From positions 1,035,159 to 1,099,158 of the forward strand of contig NZ_NEXX01000001.1 in assembly GCF_002174125.1 (NCBI RefSeq): a DNA stretch of 64,000 bases, in the 5' to 3' direction. The notes below the pieces were generated by a model, which was given only the letters and a program-made list of their open reading frames with translations, ran no database searches and was not told the origin of the DNA. The position numbers and the translations under genes were made by a program. Origin of the DNA: Acinetobacter populi. GTDB lineage: Bacteria; Pseudomonadota; Gammaproteobacteria; Pseudomonadales; Moraxellaceae. The first letter of the stretch is position 1, and every line of letters starts with the position of its first letter. This document shows positions 30,760 through 38,846 of the stretch, piece by piece.

Positions 30760-31269
30760 ATGGCTCCTCTCGATCCCTTAACTCAGGCCGAAGAACAAGC
30801 TGAGTTATCAATGTCTGTTTTAATGACTCCCGATATGGCAAACTTTTCTGGTAATGTACATGGTGGAACCATTCTAAAATTACTTGATCAGGTTGCTTTT
30901 GCCTGTGCCAGCCGTTATTCGGCCAGCTATGTTGTTACGCTTTCTGTAGATAAAGTGCTATTCAAAGAGCCAATCCATGTTGGTGAACTGGTGACATTTC
31001 TGGCATCTGTAAATCATGTCGGTACATCTTCAATGGAAATTGGTATTCGAGTCGAAGCACAAAATATTCAAAAGCGTACCATCCGTCACACCAACAGCTG
31101 TTATTTCACCATGGTTGCAGTAGATGAAAATAACAAGCCAAAACGTATTCCACCTTTAATTCTGGATAGTGATTTAAAACGCTGTCGTTTTGAGGCCGCA
31201 GAACAACGCAAACAATTGCGTCTGCAACAGCAAAACACACATATTTCATGTAGCATTTTTAAAGAATAA
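30760..31269 (+). CDS. Acyl-CoA thioesterase (hotdog fold, YciA-like)
   Basis: 169 residues. The 4HBT hotdog signature MANFSGNVHGGTILKLLDQVAF is near the N-terminus. AGGA at 30751-30754 supports the ATG at 30760 over an upstream TTG. C-terminal tail is basic and Gln-rich. Hydrolyses acyl-CoA; chain length is not readable. A 9-bp hairpin follows the stop. Confidence 0.87.
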   Translation: MAPLDPLTQAEEQAELSMSVLMTPDMANFSGNVHGGTILKLLDQVAFACASRYSASYVVTLSVDKVLFKEPIHVGELVTFLASVNHVGTSSMEIGIRVEAQNIQKRTIRHTNSCYFTMVAVDENNKPKRIPPLILDSDLKRCRFEAAEQRKQLRLQQQNTHISCSIFKE

Positions 31270-31287
31270 TTTCTGTAGATCATGAAC

Positions 31288-31310
31288 TTGTGGCGAGCAA
31301 TTCGCCACAA
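31288..31310 (+). terminator. Hairpin after the thioesterase gene
   Basis: TTGTGGCGA / TCGCCACAA perfect 9-bp stem with GCAAT loop. The following sequence is AT-rich but has no T run, so it may be an RNA-stability hairpin rather than a true terminator. Confidence 0.4.
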
Positions 31311-31375
31311 TCCATAAAAACAACAATTTAACGTACAAAAAAAATGCGATTAGCACAAATTTCCTTTAAAAATAT

Positions 31376-31404
31376 TTGCATCACCTAAAATATGCCATTA
31401 CAAT
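31376..31404 (+). promoter_or_regulatory. Promoter of the tRNA-Glu pair
   Basis: -35 TTGCAT (31376-31381), 17-nt spacer, -10 TACAAT (31399-31404), then GC-rich discriminator GCACCTCG, the layout expected of a stringently controlled stable-RNA promoter. Confidence 0.7.
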
Positions 31405-31447
31405 GCACCTCGTTCTAAACAAGCGGCATCGCAACTTGTTTCTCTGC

Positions 31448-31523
31448 GTCCCTATCGTCTAGAGGCCTAGGACATCGCCCTTTCACGGCGGTAACCGGGG
31501 TTCGAATCCCCGTAGGGACGCCA
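31448..31523 (+). tRNA. tRNA-Glu (TTC), copy 1
   Basis: 76 nt with encoded CCA. Acceptor GTCCCTA/TAGGGAC, T-loop GTTCGAATC, anticodon TTC in the loop CTTTCAC. Identical to copy 2, which starts 74 nt downstream. The open frames on both strands here are tRNA shadows. Confidence 0.97.
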
Positions 31524-31597
31524 CTTTAAATTAGTTCTTTAAAACGAACTTTCATTTAAAGTGTGATGATAACAATCATTAGAACAGCCTCATATTT

Positions 31598-31673
31598 GTC
31601 CCTATCGTCTAGAGGCCTAGGACATCGCCCTTTCACGGCGGTAACCGGGGTTCGAATCCCCGTAGGGACGCCA
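31598..31673 (+). tRNA. tRNA-Glu (TTC), copy 2
   Basis: 76 nt, base-for-base identical to copy 1 and with encoded CCA. Followed 10 nt later by an intrinsic terminator, so both tRNAs are probably cut from one transcript. Confidence 0.97.
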
Positions 31674-31683
31674 AATTCAAAAG

Positions 31684-31716
31684 AGCCGTTGCATTCATCA
31701 GTCAACGGCTTTTTTA
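31684..31716 (+). terminator. Intrinsic terminator of the tRNA-Glu transcript
   Basis: AGCCGTTG (31684-31691) / CAACGGCT (31703-31710), 8-bp perfect stem, then TTTTTT. Confidence 0.88.
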
Positions 31717-31810
31717 TGTCTGGAATTGTACCTAGGTTATTGCTTGATATTTGCCTGAGCAACCCATACATTGAAAAGTAGATTGTTTTTTCTTTTTTGA
31801 GATTTTATCT

Positions 31811-32149
31811 ATGAATTATCGTTGTCCCAAATGTCAAAGCACCAAAATTATACCCATGGCATCTGCAACCGGTCCCCGTCCACAAATTCCTAAAAGCTTG
31901 TTAATATTGGTACCAAGTATTCTGCTTCTGGCATTATTATTGGCAATCAACGTTGTCTTTCTGATTCTGGATAAAAGTGCTGGTCCGGTATTAAACGGGG
32001 CAACGATTCTTGTGGTTTTAAGCTGTATTGCTTCAGGTTTTATGTTCTGGCGCGACTTACCAAATTTCAAAATTTCCATGCAAAGCTTTATGCAGTCACA
32101 AAAACAATGGAAATGCCGTGAATGCCAGCATGAATGGCAAAATCAATAA
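31811..32149 (+). CDS. Small zinc-ribbon membrane protein
   Basis: 112 residues. N-terminal CPKCQS and C-terminal CRECQHEW give two CxxC knuckles that could together bind one zinc ion. Two transmembrane segments (about residues 27-50 and 57-77) lie between them. No family name is recognised. Stands alone between the tRNA-Glu unit and a two-component system. Confidence 0.7.
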   Translation: MNYRCPKCQSTKIIPMASATGPRPQIPKSLLILVPSILLLALLLAINVVFLILDKSAGPVLNGATILVVLSCIASGFMFWRDLPNFKISMQSFMQSQKQWKCRECQHEWQNQ

Positions 32150-32252
32150 TTTTAAATTTTACGCCTATCACATATGTGGATAGCTAAAAAGTTATCCACA
32201 GTTTTGTATATAATTAAAGCATTAGACTATGTGTACATGTCGTTCACATTTT

Positions 32253-33641
32253 TTAATCCGTATGCAGTGGTAAAGCCATTTGAACACCAAAACCCGTATT
32301 GTCCAATCCTTCAATAAACTGTAGCTTCCCGTGATGTAACGCTACAATATGTTGCACAATCGATAAGCCCAGTCCCGAACCCTGCTGTTCTGTTCCCAAG
32401 ACCCGATAAAAGCGCTGTGTCAATCGTGCCAGTTGATCAGCATCGACACCACGACCATTATCCTGTATTTGAAAAATAATCTGGTCATGTTCAGATAAAA
32501 CACTGAATTTAACTTTACCATTCACATGACTATATCGAATAGCATTGTCGAGTAAATTGCGTAGCGCAGTAAAACATAATTCACGATTGGCAATACAGAT
32601 CAAATCGCTTGCTATTTGCCAGTCCTGAATTAATTCAATATTTTTCTGTTGTGCTGCTAACGCAATATTTTGCCAAACTTCCTGTAATAAGATGATAAGC
32701 GGAAATTCTTTACGAGGTAATGCCTGACTTTGCTGTGGATCGAGCCGAGCTAAAAATAATAAATTTTCCACCACTGCGGTACTGCGTTGTACATCCAGTT
32801 TTAACTGTTCCAGTTCCGGTTGTATCGGCGCAAGTAAGGTCTTATGCCGACGCTGCATCAATTGCAGTTTCATTTGAATTGCAGATAAGGGTGTACGTAG
32901 CTCATGTGCAGCATCAGCAGTAAAGCGCTGTTCAGCCTGTAAAGCCTGATCCAGACGCAGCAACAAGGCATTGATCGCTGCAATCATCGGCTGCAATTCT
33001 GTATATATTTCTGTGGGCTGTATTGGCGATAGATCCTGCACATTCTTTTGTGCAATCTGCTCACTAATACGGGTAAAGGTTTTTAAACCGCGTCGAATTG
33101 CCAGCCAGTTTCCGACAAGCAAGACCATCCATAATAGTAGCATCAACCAGCTAAAATGCCCGATGGCAGGCAACAAATGTTCATAACGCTGCTGCCAAGG
33201 TTGTGCGATCTGAACCTGAACCAGACTATCAGGACGTTTTTTGACGTAAACACGCCACCACTTACGATCATGATAAATATTATAGAACCTGTCATCTTCG
33301 GCATTGGCAATAAATACGGTTTCCGGCGCATCTTCACTTTTTTGCTGAACCTGTCCTTTGCCATCAATCCATTGATAGTCCAAATCCAGCTCTTCATTAT
33401 ATTCACCCAGATAATATTTCATCTGTGCATTGGCACTGTTTTGTTCTTCTAGCCATAATTTGCCATTTTCTTCTAAAATATCATCAAATAATTCATGCAT
33501 ATCATAGCCCACAACCCCGATCAAGATCACCAGACTGAGTAATCCCGTCAGAATACTGCTGATCAGGGTACTACTCATCAGGCGTTTTTGTAGTGACAAA
33601 ACTTTGCCTGAATGTGGTGTTGAGGTCTTTGGCTTTGACAT
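32253..33641 (-). CDS. Two-component sensor histidine kinase (QseC-like)
   Basis: 462 residues. Two membrane helices (about residues 26-48 and 162-185) flank a periplasmic domain. HAMP-like linker, HisKA H-box DAAHELRTPLSA (phospho-His), N-box LRNLLDNAIRYS, G1 DNGRGVDAD and G2 GSGLGLSIVQHI are all present, so it should be an active kinase. Its gene follows the response regulator by 83 nt. The neighbouring ygiW gene makes this the ygiW-qseBC arrangement, though a PmrB-type assignment cannot be ruled out. Confidence 0.88.
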   Translation of the reverse strand: MSKPKTSTPHSGKVLSLQKRLMSSTLISSILTGLLSLVILIGVVGYDMHELFDDILEENGKLWLEEQNSANAQMKYYLGEYNEELDLDYQWIDGKGQVQQKSEDAPETVFIANAEDDRFYNIYHDRKWWRVYVKKRPDSLVQVQIAQPWQQRYEHLLPAIGHFSWLMLLLWMVLLVGNWLAIRRGLKTFTRISEQIAQKNVQDLSPIQPTEIYTELQPMIAAINALLLRLDQALQAEQRFTADAAHELRTPLSAIQMKLQLMQRRHKTLLAPIQPELEQLKLDVQRSTAVVENLLFLARLDPQQSQALPRKEFPLIILLQEVWQNIALAAQQKNIELIQDWQIASDLICIANRELCFTALRNLLDNAIRYSHVNGKVKFSVLSEHDQIIFQIQDNGRGVDADQLARLTQRFYRVLGTEQQGSGLGLSIVQHIVALHHGKLQFIEGLDNTGFGVQMALPLHTD

Positions 33642-33724
33642 AGGTGATACTGATTTAATACTCTAAAGGTTGAGGTTTAATGTGGCGGATTAATTTGCTA
33701 CGGTATTGGCTATTTAACTTAATC

Positions 33725-34381
33725 CTATGCATGTGCAGCCAATGTATAGCCTTGTCTGCGGATGGTACGAATAAAATCATTACCGATCTTTTTCCTTAAA
33801 TTATAGACATAGACTTCAATGGCATTACTTTCGATTTCCTCACCCCAACCGTAAAGCTCATCTTCCAGTTGTTCTTTCGAAATGATATGTTCAGGATGAC
33901 GCAATAATTTGTATAACACCACATATTCACGGGCAGTCAGATTGATCAGTTGATCATTTTGTTTAACTGTTTTGGCAATCGGATCTAGAGAGATATTCCC
34001 GAAACACAATTGTGGCTGTGCATTCTGCTTTCGAATCGCCGCACGGATCCGTGCCGATAACTCCTCCAGATCAAAAGGTTTGACCAGATAATCATCTGCC
34101 CCCAAATCCAGTCCTTCAACACGGTCCTTAATGCTATCGCGGGCTGTGATCATTAAGACCGGAATACCATTATTCTTTTGCCTAATCGCCGTTAAAATTT
34201 GATCTCCAGATAATTCAGGCAAACCACGATCCAGCAAAATACAAGCATATTCATGACTTTGTAATGCAGCTTCGGCATAAGAGCCTTTTTTTACCCAGTC
34301 CACGACATAGCCATCCATTTCCAACCATGACTGAATGGTGTCGCCAAGTGAAGCATCATCTTCTGCCAATAAAATACGCAT
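33725..34381 (-). CDS. OmpR-family response regulator (QseB-like)
   Basis: 218 residues. Receiver with phospho-Asp in CILLDRGLPELSG, acidic pair in LLAEDDASL and Lys in DDYLVKPFD. The winged-helix C-terminal DNA-binding domain ends GWGEEIESNAIEVYVYNLRKKIG. The ATG at 34381 (MRILLAEDD) is the family start; an ATG five codons upstream lacks an SD. Transcribed with the kinase, and follows ygiW by 83 nt on the same strand. Confidence 0.9.
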   Translation of the reverse strand: MRILLAEDDASLGDTIQSWLEMDGYVVDWVKKGSYAEAALQSHEYACILLDRGLPELSGDQILTAIRQKNNGIPVLMITARDSIKDRVEGLDLGADDYLVKPFDLEELSARIRAAIRKQNAQPQLCFGNISLDPIAKTVKQNDQLINLTAREYVVLYKLLRHPEHIISKEQLEDELYGWGEEIESNAIEVYVYNLRKKIGNDFIRTIRRQGYTLAAHA

Positions 34382-34464
34382 AACGATTTTTCCCATACAA
34401 AAATACGCAGTTAATCAACTGCGTATCTAATTATCTATTCTTGCTTATGCTCATCATCACAAGA

Positions 34465-34830
34465 TTAAAAACGAACTTCGTCCACATCGACTTCAACACG
34501 TTTGGTTGGTTTATAGTCTATATCGATTTCACCCAAAAGTGTGACAGTTTGCGTTGGAGAAAGAGCACGTCCGCCCCACAGTTCATCATCAATCTCGACT
34601 TTGATGGTGCCAGTACTGTCACGGAATTCATATTTTTCATCACCAAGACTTTTCACGACTTGGCCTTTCAATAATACTTTGCTGTCATCTTTGAGTTGGT
34701 GTGCTTGTTTTACACTGGTGACTGTGGTCGGTGTTAATGCCTGTTGATTGACTGGTGCAGCAGAAACTGTCGCTGTACCCATCATCAATGCGCTTGCAGC
34801 AAATAACGGTAATAACATATTTTTCATCAT
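34465..34830 (-). CDS. ygiW: YgiW/YdeI-family periplasmic OB-fold stress protein
   Basis: 121 residues. Signal peptide ends at VSAAPVNQ; mature region has the BOF (OB-fold) sequence VLLKGQVVKSLGDEKYEFRDSTGTIKVEIDDELWGG. These proteins are implicated in stress or cation tolerance and in E. coli lie next to qseBC, as here. Two ATGs at 34830 and 34827; AAGGAG supports either. First gene of the operon. Confidence 0.88.
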   Translation of the reverse strand: MMKNMLLPLFAASALMMGTATVSAAPVNQQALTPTTVTSVKQAHQLKDDSKVLLKGQVVKSLGDEKYEFRDSTGTIKVEIDDELWGGRALSPTQTVTLLGEIDIDYKPTKRVEVDVDEVRF

Positions 34831-34980
34831 TCATCTCCTTCAAGATATTGTATCGTTGTTCAATGATGAGCATTAAAACACGTCAAGCTGAAGTGAAACT
34901 GAAGAACATAGCAAAGGAAATTACTGTTTTTAAGCCAAAGCTTTCCGTCCTATACAAGATAAGAGATTTTATATCTTCTG

Positions 34981-35628
34981 CTAACTTGCCAGCGTTTGTA
35001 TTTTTCTCTCCGGATGCATCTCTGTTTCGATCACCTTGCTTTTTTGTTCTACATATTTTGCCGGAAAATATTGATTCACCCACTGTGTCAAAGCCTGAGC
35101 GACAGCCACTGGTAAGGCAATACCAAGCGGATTGTCTTCTCTGAGCTCGTCTGATGAAACCACACGTGTACCCATTACATAATCAAACCAGGGTTTGGTC
35201 ACACACCAATTGGCATCCTGATTGGCATTCATGTGATGGTCATAATGCCAAGGTATTTTACGTTTTGCCCAGTCTGGCTCTAAATGCGCACGACGATGGA
35301 TATAGTAATAATTAAATGCACTATACCATGCCGCAGCGACCATGCCTTTGGAAACAGGATAGAAAATCACACTGGCAGCAACCGCCACCACCGCAAGTGA
35401 CCCAACTTCATTACGGGTACGCCAGTTAGAAAATCCCTGCACATAGCCATCGTCGGCAAAGTGCTGCTTGCGTACTTCACGGTGATGCTCCCAATGTGAT
35501 TTCATGCTGCGTGGCACTGGACTATAACGTGGCTGCCCAGGCCGGTGCGTACCATGTAAAATATATTTATGGGCAACCCACTCAAATGCATTGGCAACCG
35601 CCAATCCAACAATAAAACCCTTAATCAT
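34981..35628 (-). CDS. Fatty acid hydroxylase/sterol desaturase-superfamily protein
   Basis: 215 residues. Histidine clusters HKYILHG, HWEHHREV, HRRAH and HYDHHMNAN match the di-iron His boxes of this membrane superfamily. N-terminal hydrophobic segment plus a central pair of helices are membrane-associated. AGGAAG SD. Substrate (fatty acid, sterol or carotenoid-like lipid) not readable. Divergent from an AraC-family regulator. Confidence 0.82.
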   Translation of the reverse strand: MIKGFIVGLAVANAFEWVAHKYILHGTHRPGQPRYSPVPRSMKSHWEHHREVRKQHFADDGYVQGFSNWRTRNEVGSLAVVAVAASVIFYPVSKGMVAAAWYSAFNYYYIHRRAHLEPDWAKRKIPWHYDHHMNANQDANWCVTKPWFDYVMGTRVVSSDELREDNPLGIALPVAVAQALTQWVNQYFPAKYVEQKSKVIETEMHPERKIQTLAS

Positions 35629-35729
35629 GACATCTTCCTTTCTATGTTCATGCTATTGAATATAGACTGTGTTTTGTGATAAATATTGACCTGAAACACA
35701 TCATTCATTGACAAAACACGACAAGGGCA
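35629..35729. promoter_or_regulatory. Divergent hydroxylase-AraC spacer with repeats
   Basis: Contains a perfect 9-bp inverted repeat GTGTTTTGT (35669-35677) / ACAAAACAC (35711-35719) and a direct repeat ATTGAC..AAACAC at 35685 and 35707, 22 bp apart. Such about two-turn direct repeats are the usual AraC-type binding pattern, so this is the probable operator of the adjacent regulator. Confidence 0.5.
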
Positions 35730-36737
35730 ATGCAAGGAATGCAAGCTACAACCCAACCTCCCGGCTCTGTATATGGTGGTTTGAGCGATTTGCTCCGAAC
35801 TTTTTGCCAAGCAAGGCAAATTGCGATGCCGGAAAAATTGCAACAAATCCAAAATCTGGAACGCTTTGATTACAATCTATGGCGGGAAATACTGACAGAA
35901 ATCGATAACCAATTACAGCAACCGGCTTTAGGTCTGGAAATTGCCCGCTATGTACAACTCAAACATCTCGGGGTACTGGGTTATCTGGCACAATCCTGCG
36001 TAAACCTGGGCGAGGCTCTTCAGCGCTATCACGATTTCCATCGGCTGGTGTATGACGGTAGCCCACTGATTATTCAAGCCGAATCCGATTACCTCAGCAT
36101 CCGCTGGGATGTGCCCGAAATCTTCACAACGCAAATTACCAATGAAATTGCTATCGCCCTGATGAACCAATTTCTTTTACACTTCTTACATATTGATGAT
36201 ATCGAACTAAGTGAAGTCAGCTTTGTGCATACCGCACCCAAAAATGCCCATTACTATGCCCAATATTTCCGCTGTCAGGTGAAGTTTTCTCAACCTTTTG
36301 CCCAGATTAAAGTGCCAATCAGCTTACTTGGCAAACCAATCCGCCATGCCGATCAAACCTTACAGGAATTACTGACCCATCAAGCTCAAGCACTACTGGC
36401 AAAACTACCCAACTCATCAGAACTGGATGAACGATTACAACAAGCAATCTTAAAAGGCTTGCAAAAACATCGCTGTCAAATCGAAGAGATTGCCACACAA
36501 CTCAATATGTCTATCCGTAAGTTGCAACGGCATCTACAACTGCAAAATACCACCTTCCAACAGCGTGTTCAGGCATTACGTTTGATGCTTGCCCAGCAAT
36601 ATTTAAAAGACCAGCACCTTAGCCTATTGGATATTGCGCTATTATTAGGATATTCCGAACAAAGTGCATTTCAACGTGCATTTAAACACTGGACTGGTCA
36701 AACACCACAAAACTGGCGATCTACACATCGCCAATAA
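35730..36737 (+). CDS. AraC-family transcriptional regulator
   Basis: 335 residues. N-terminal OruR/ArgR-like ligand region of about 210 residues and C-terminal double HTH (LNMSIRKLQRHLQLQNTTFQQ and IALLLGYSEQSAFQRAFKHWTGQTP). The start is uncertain: ATGs at 35730 and 35739 both have A/G-rich stretches upstream. Divergent from the hydroxylase-like gene, which it probably activates; its inducer is unknown. Confidence 0.85.
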   Translation: MQGMQATTQPPGSVYGGLSDLLRTFCQARQIAMPEKLQQIQNLERFDYNLWREILTEIDNQLQQPALGLEIARYVQLKHLGVLGYLAQSCVNLGEALQRYHDFHRLVYDGSPLIIQAESDYLSIRWDVPEIFTTQITNEIAIALMNQFLLHFLHIDDIELSEVSFVHTAPKNAHYYAQYFRCQVKFSQPFAQIKVPISLLGKPIRHADQTLQELLTHQAQALLAKLPNSSELDERLQQAILKGLQKHRCQIEEIATQLNMSIRKLQRHLQLQNTTFQQRVQALRLMLAQQYLKDQHLSLLDIALLLGYSEQSAFQRAFKHWTGQTPQNWRSTHRQ

Positions 36738-36815
36738 TGCATCACAGCTTGAATCATATTTTCATATGAAAATAAAGTGAAGTTGAAAATAGTCTATAAA
36801 AAAGAGGCTGAAAAG

Positions 36816-36920
36816 AAAAAGCCCCAACATCCTGTCGGGGCTTTTTTAAATACGGTTTTGTATCACGTCCTGTAATACCTGTGTATCCTTACACAATCAA
36901 GAAACGTCCTGTTTCGTAAT
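36816..36920 (-). ncRNA. CsrB/RsmZ-type sRNA candidate, copy A
   Basis: On the minus strand the predicted RNA (~105 nt) is a chain of four hairpins, each with AGGA in the loop: GAAAC-AGGAC-GTTTC (36901-36915), GTGT-AAGGAT-ACAC (36881-36894), a GTAT..ATAC stem closed on AGGAC (36860-36878), and the terminator GCCCCGAC-AGGAT-GTTGGGGC (36821-36841). Exposed ANGGA in hairpin loops is the binding site of CsrA/RsmA, and arrays of them are how CsrB and RsmX/Y/Z RNAs sequester that protein. No ORF. The 5' end near 36920 is predicted. Very similar to copy B, which has an extra hairpin. Confidence 0.85.
36821..36841. terminator. Terminator hairpin of copy A, also after araC
   Basis: 8-bp stem GCCCCGAC/GTTGGGGC (one G-U) with T run on both strands (minus TTTTTCTTTT; plus TTTTTT). 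It ends the sRNA on the minus strand and probably the AraC mRNA on the plus strand, and its loop is one of the AGGA sites. Confidence 0.85.
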
Positions 36921-36926
36921 AAACAT

Positions 36927-36994
36927 ATCTTAGTAAAAGCTAAGCACCTTGGTAAGAGGACAATACCATCAGTCCATGTAAGCTAAAACGTACA
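36927..36994 (-). promoter_or_regulatory. GacA-type promoter of sRNA copy A
   Basis: Minus strand: box TGTACG-TTTTAG-CTTACA (36977-36994; consensus TGTAAG-N6-CTTACA, one mismatch), -35 TTACCA (36950-36955), 17 nt, -10 TAAGAT (36927-36932). From CTTACA to the first hairpin is 61 nt, exactly as in copy B. Confidence 0.75.
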
Positions 36995-37127
36995 ACACAG
37001 TATAAATATCGATCCATAGATCACTTCTCCCCATCCATTATTTACAGAGCAGGTCTTTATTTTTCACTCCGAATCAATCAATCTTACTTTAGCTACACAA
37101 CAATTCCATCAGCTTTTTTGATTCCAG

Positions 37128-38468
37128 ATGATAATTATGCAAAATAAAAACACTACGCTTCCTATTATCGTGATTGGTGCAGGTATTGCCGGACTCGCTT
37201 GTGCCAGAACCTTACATCAAGCAGGCAAACATGTATTGGTTGTCGAAGCGAATACCCGGATTGGCGGACGTATTCATTCGGTTTGTCAGGATAATAATAT
37301 TTTTGATTTAGGTGCGTCATGGATTCATGGCATTCATAACAATCCTATTTGGGATATTGCCACCCAACATAACATTACGACGGCTGTTTTTAATTATGAT
37401 GCTGCAAATTTTTATCATGAAAATGGCAAACCTTTTTCCACACAGGAAACCCAGACATTTACCACTGCAATACAATCGATTGAACAACAGCTTAGACAAC
37501 TTCCATGTAATGATCAGAACACTGCACAAGATGCAATTCTTCATATTTTAGATGATTTTGATCCTGATCAATCTGATTTTAATACAGCACAATTGAAAAA
37601 CTTATTACTTGCTTATTTTGAACATTTTGCCAATGATCCCTTTGCAACATCACTGGCCAACCTTTCTGCACACTATGCGCAATATGAGGGATATTTCTCC
37701 GGGGATGAGGTGATTTTTCCGCAAGGTTATCAGCAAATCATTGAGGTGTTAAATCAGGATATTCAGATTCAAACCCAGACCAATATCCAATCCATCACAT
37801 TAAACAACGATCATATTCAGCTGCTAGATCAAAATGGACAAAAATACTATGCCAGTAAAGTGATTGTGACCGTGCCTTTGGGCATTTTAAAACATCAGCA
37901 GATTCGCTTTACTCCACTTTTGCCGGAAAATATACATCAGGCCATCGACAATATCGGGTTTGGTTCATTTAATAAAGTTTTTCTACAATTCGATAAAAGT
38001 TTGGTATTTAGACAAAAGCAACCCCATCATAGTGATTTTTATTTATACAAGAATAAATGGTTTAATTTACTGGATTTATCAGCAATTTATCAAAAACCAA
38101 CCTATCTCATGCTATTTGGTGGAGAGCCTTCAGAATATATTGATCATGCCACAGATTCGGACGTCTGGCAGTTAATTTATGATAGTTTAAATGCCAATTT
38201 TACCGATATTCCGACCCAGCCCAAAAATATTCTGGTAACACGCTGGGGAGCAGATCCGTTTAGTCGTGGCTCATTTAGCTTTCCACGACCTCATCATCAG
38301 ATCAAATGGGTACAGGCCTTACAACAGTTGATTGACCACCGCTTAGGTTTTGCAGGCGAGCACTGTAATGCACAATATGCCGGTACAATACATGGCGCCT
38401 ATTTAAGCGGAATTGAGGCAGCCCAAAATATTTTGACAGCTCAACACCCAACAACATCAATATTCTAG
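37128..38468 (+). CDS. FAD-dependent amine oxidase
   Basis: 446 residues. N-terminal FAD Rossmann motif IVIGAGIAGLACARTLHQAG followed by VVEANTRIGGRI; C-terminal AGEHCNAQYAGTIHGAYLSG is the second FAD contact of the monoamine/polyamine oxidase family. Amine specificity not readable. ATG at 37128 or 37137, neither with a strong SD. Lies between sRNA copy A and the dmeR-dmeF pair. Confidence 0.88.
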   Translation: MIIMQNKNTTLPIIVIGAGIAGLACARTLHQAGKHVLVVEANTRIGGRIHSVCQDNNIFDLGASWIHGIHNNPIWDIATQHNITTAVFNYDAANFYHENGKPFSTQETQTFTTAIQSIEQQLRQLPCNDQNTAQDAILHILDDFDPDQSDFNTAQLKNLLLAYFEHFANDPFATSLANLSAHYAQYEGYFSGDEVIFPQGYQQIIEVLNQDIQIQTQTNIQSITLNNDHIQLLDQNGQKYYASKVIVTVPLGILKHQQIRFTPLLPENIHQAIDNIGFGSFNKVFLQFDKSLVFRQKQPHHSDFYLYKNKWFNLLDLSAIYQKPTYLMLFGGEPSEYIDHATDSDVWQLIYDSLNANFTDIPTQPKNILVTRWGADPFSRGSFSFPRPHHQIKWVQALQQLIDHRLGFAGEHCNAQYAGTIHGAYLSGIEAAQNILTAQHPTTSIF

Positions 38469-38525
38469 ATTTAAAGCGCTTCGCTGACAGCCCATATTTG
38501 AATGAAATATAATTTTGCATAGAAA

Positions 38526-38786
38526 CTACTTATATTTTTTTAATAAGAGCAGAAAATCTTCTAGCTCTTTTTCATCATAATCTTCCGTCAAGACATGCGT
38601 TTTTAGATGTTCCTCTAGTAATTCATTCATTAAGCCCTGTACCGCGCCACGAACAGCAGCCACTTGTTGTAATACATCAATACACTCGGCTTCACCATCC
38701 AGAACAGTTTTATACATGGCATTCATCTGCCCTTGCAAACGGCTAATACGATTTAAAACTTTTCTATTTTTTTGTAAATGACTCAT
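38526..38786 (-). CDS. dmeR: CsoR/RcnR-family metal-sensing repressor
   Basis: 86 residues, all-alpha. Conserved His3 (MSHLQKN), Cys in EAECIDVLQQVAAVRGAVQGLM and His residues in LEEHLKTHV are the RcnR/FrmR/CsoR ligand pattern. Divergent from a DmeF-type exporter with a 60-bp spacer, so it should repress dmeF until Co/Ni binds. The symbol dmeR rests on that neighbour. Confidence 0.85.
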   Translation of the reverse strand: MSHLQKNRKVLNRISRLQGQMNAMYKTVLDGEAECIDVLQQVAAVRGAVQGLMNELLEEHLKTHVLTEDYDEKELEDFLLLLKKYK

Positions 38787-38806
38787 TGAATTATTTCCAG
38801 CAAAGT

Positions 38807-38830
38807 AAATATACTATATAGGGTATTTTA
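38807..38830. promoter_or_regulatory. Probable DmeR operator
   Basis: The sequence AAATATACTATATAGGGTATTTTA spans the spacer between dmeR and dmeF. TACT-AT-AGGGTA resembles the TACT-G(n)-AGTA type of RcnR/DmeR operators but with a shorter G run. A TATAAT at 38837-38842 ends 4 nt before the dmeF ATG. Confidence 0.45.
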
Positions 38831-38846
38831 ACATTGTATAATACAA

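Larger units (their letters stand above)
36738..37127. other. Intergenic region holding sRNA copy A
   Basis: 390-bp spacer. Apart from the small RNA (36816-36920, minus) and its promoter up to 36994, the part next to the amine oxidase (36995-37127) has no further feature I can support. Confidence 0.5.

Noticed and set aside
31556..31781. Open frames across tRNA-Glu copy 2 on both strands
   Set aside because: They are translations of a tRNA gene and its flanks. No SD and no protein signature.
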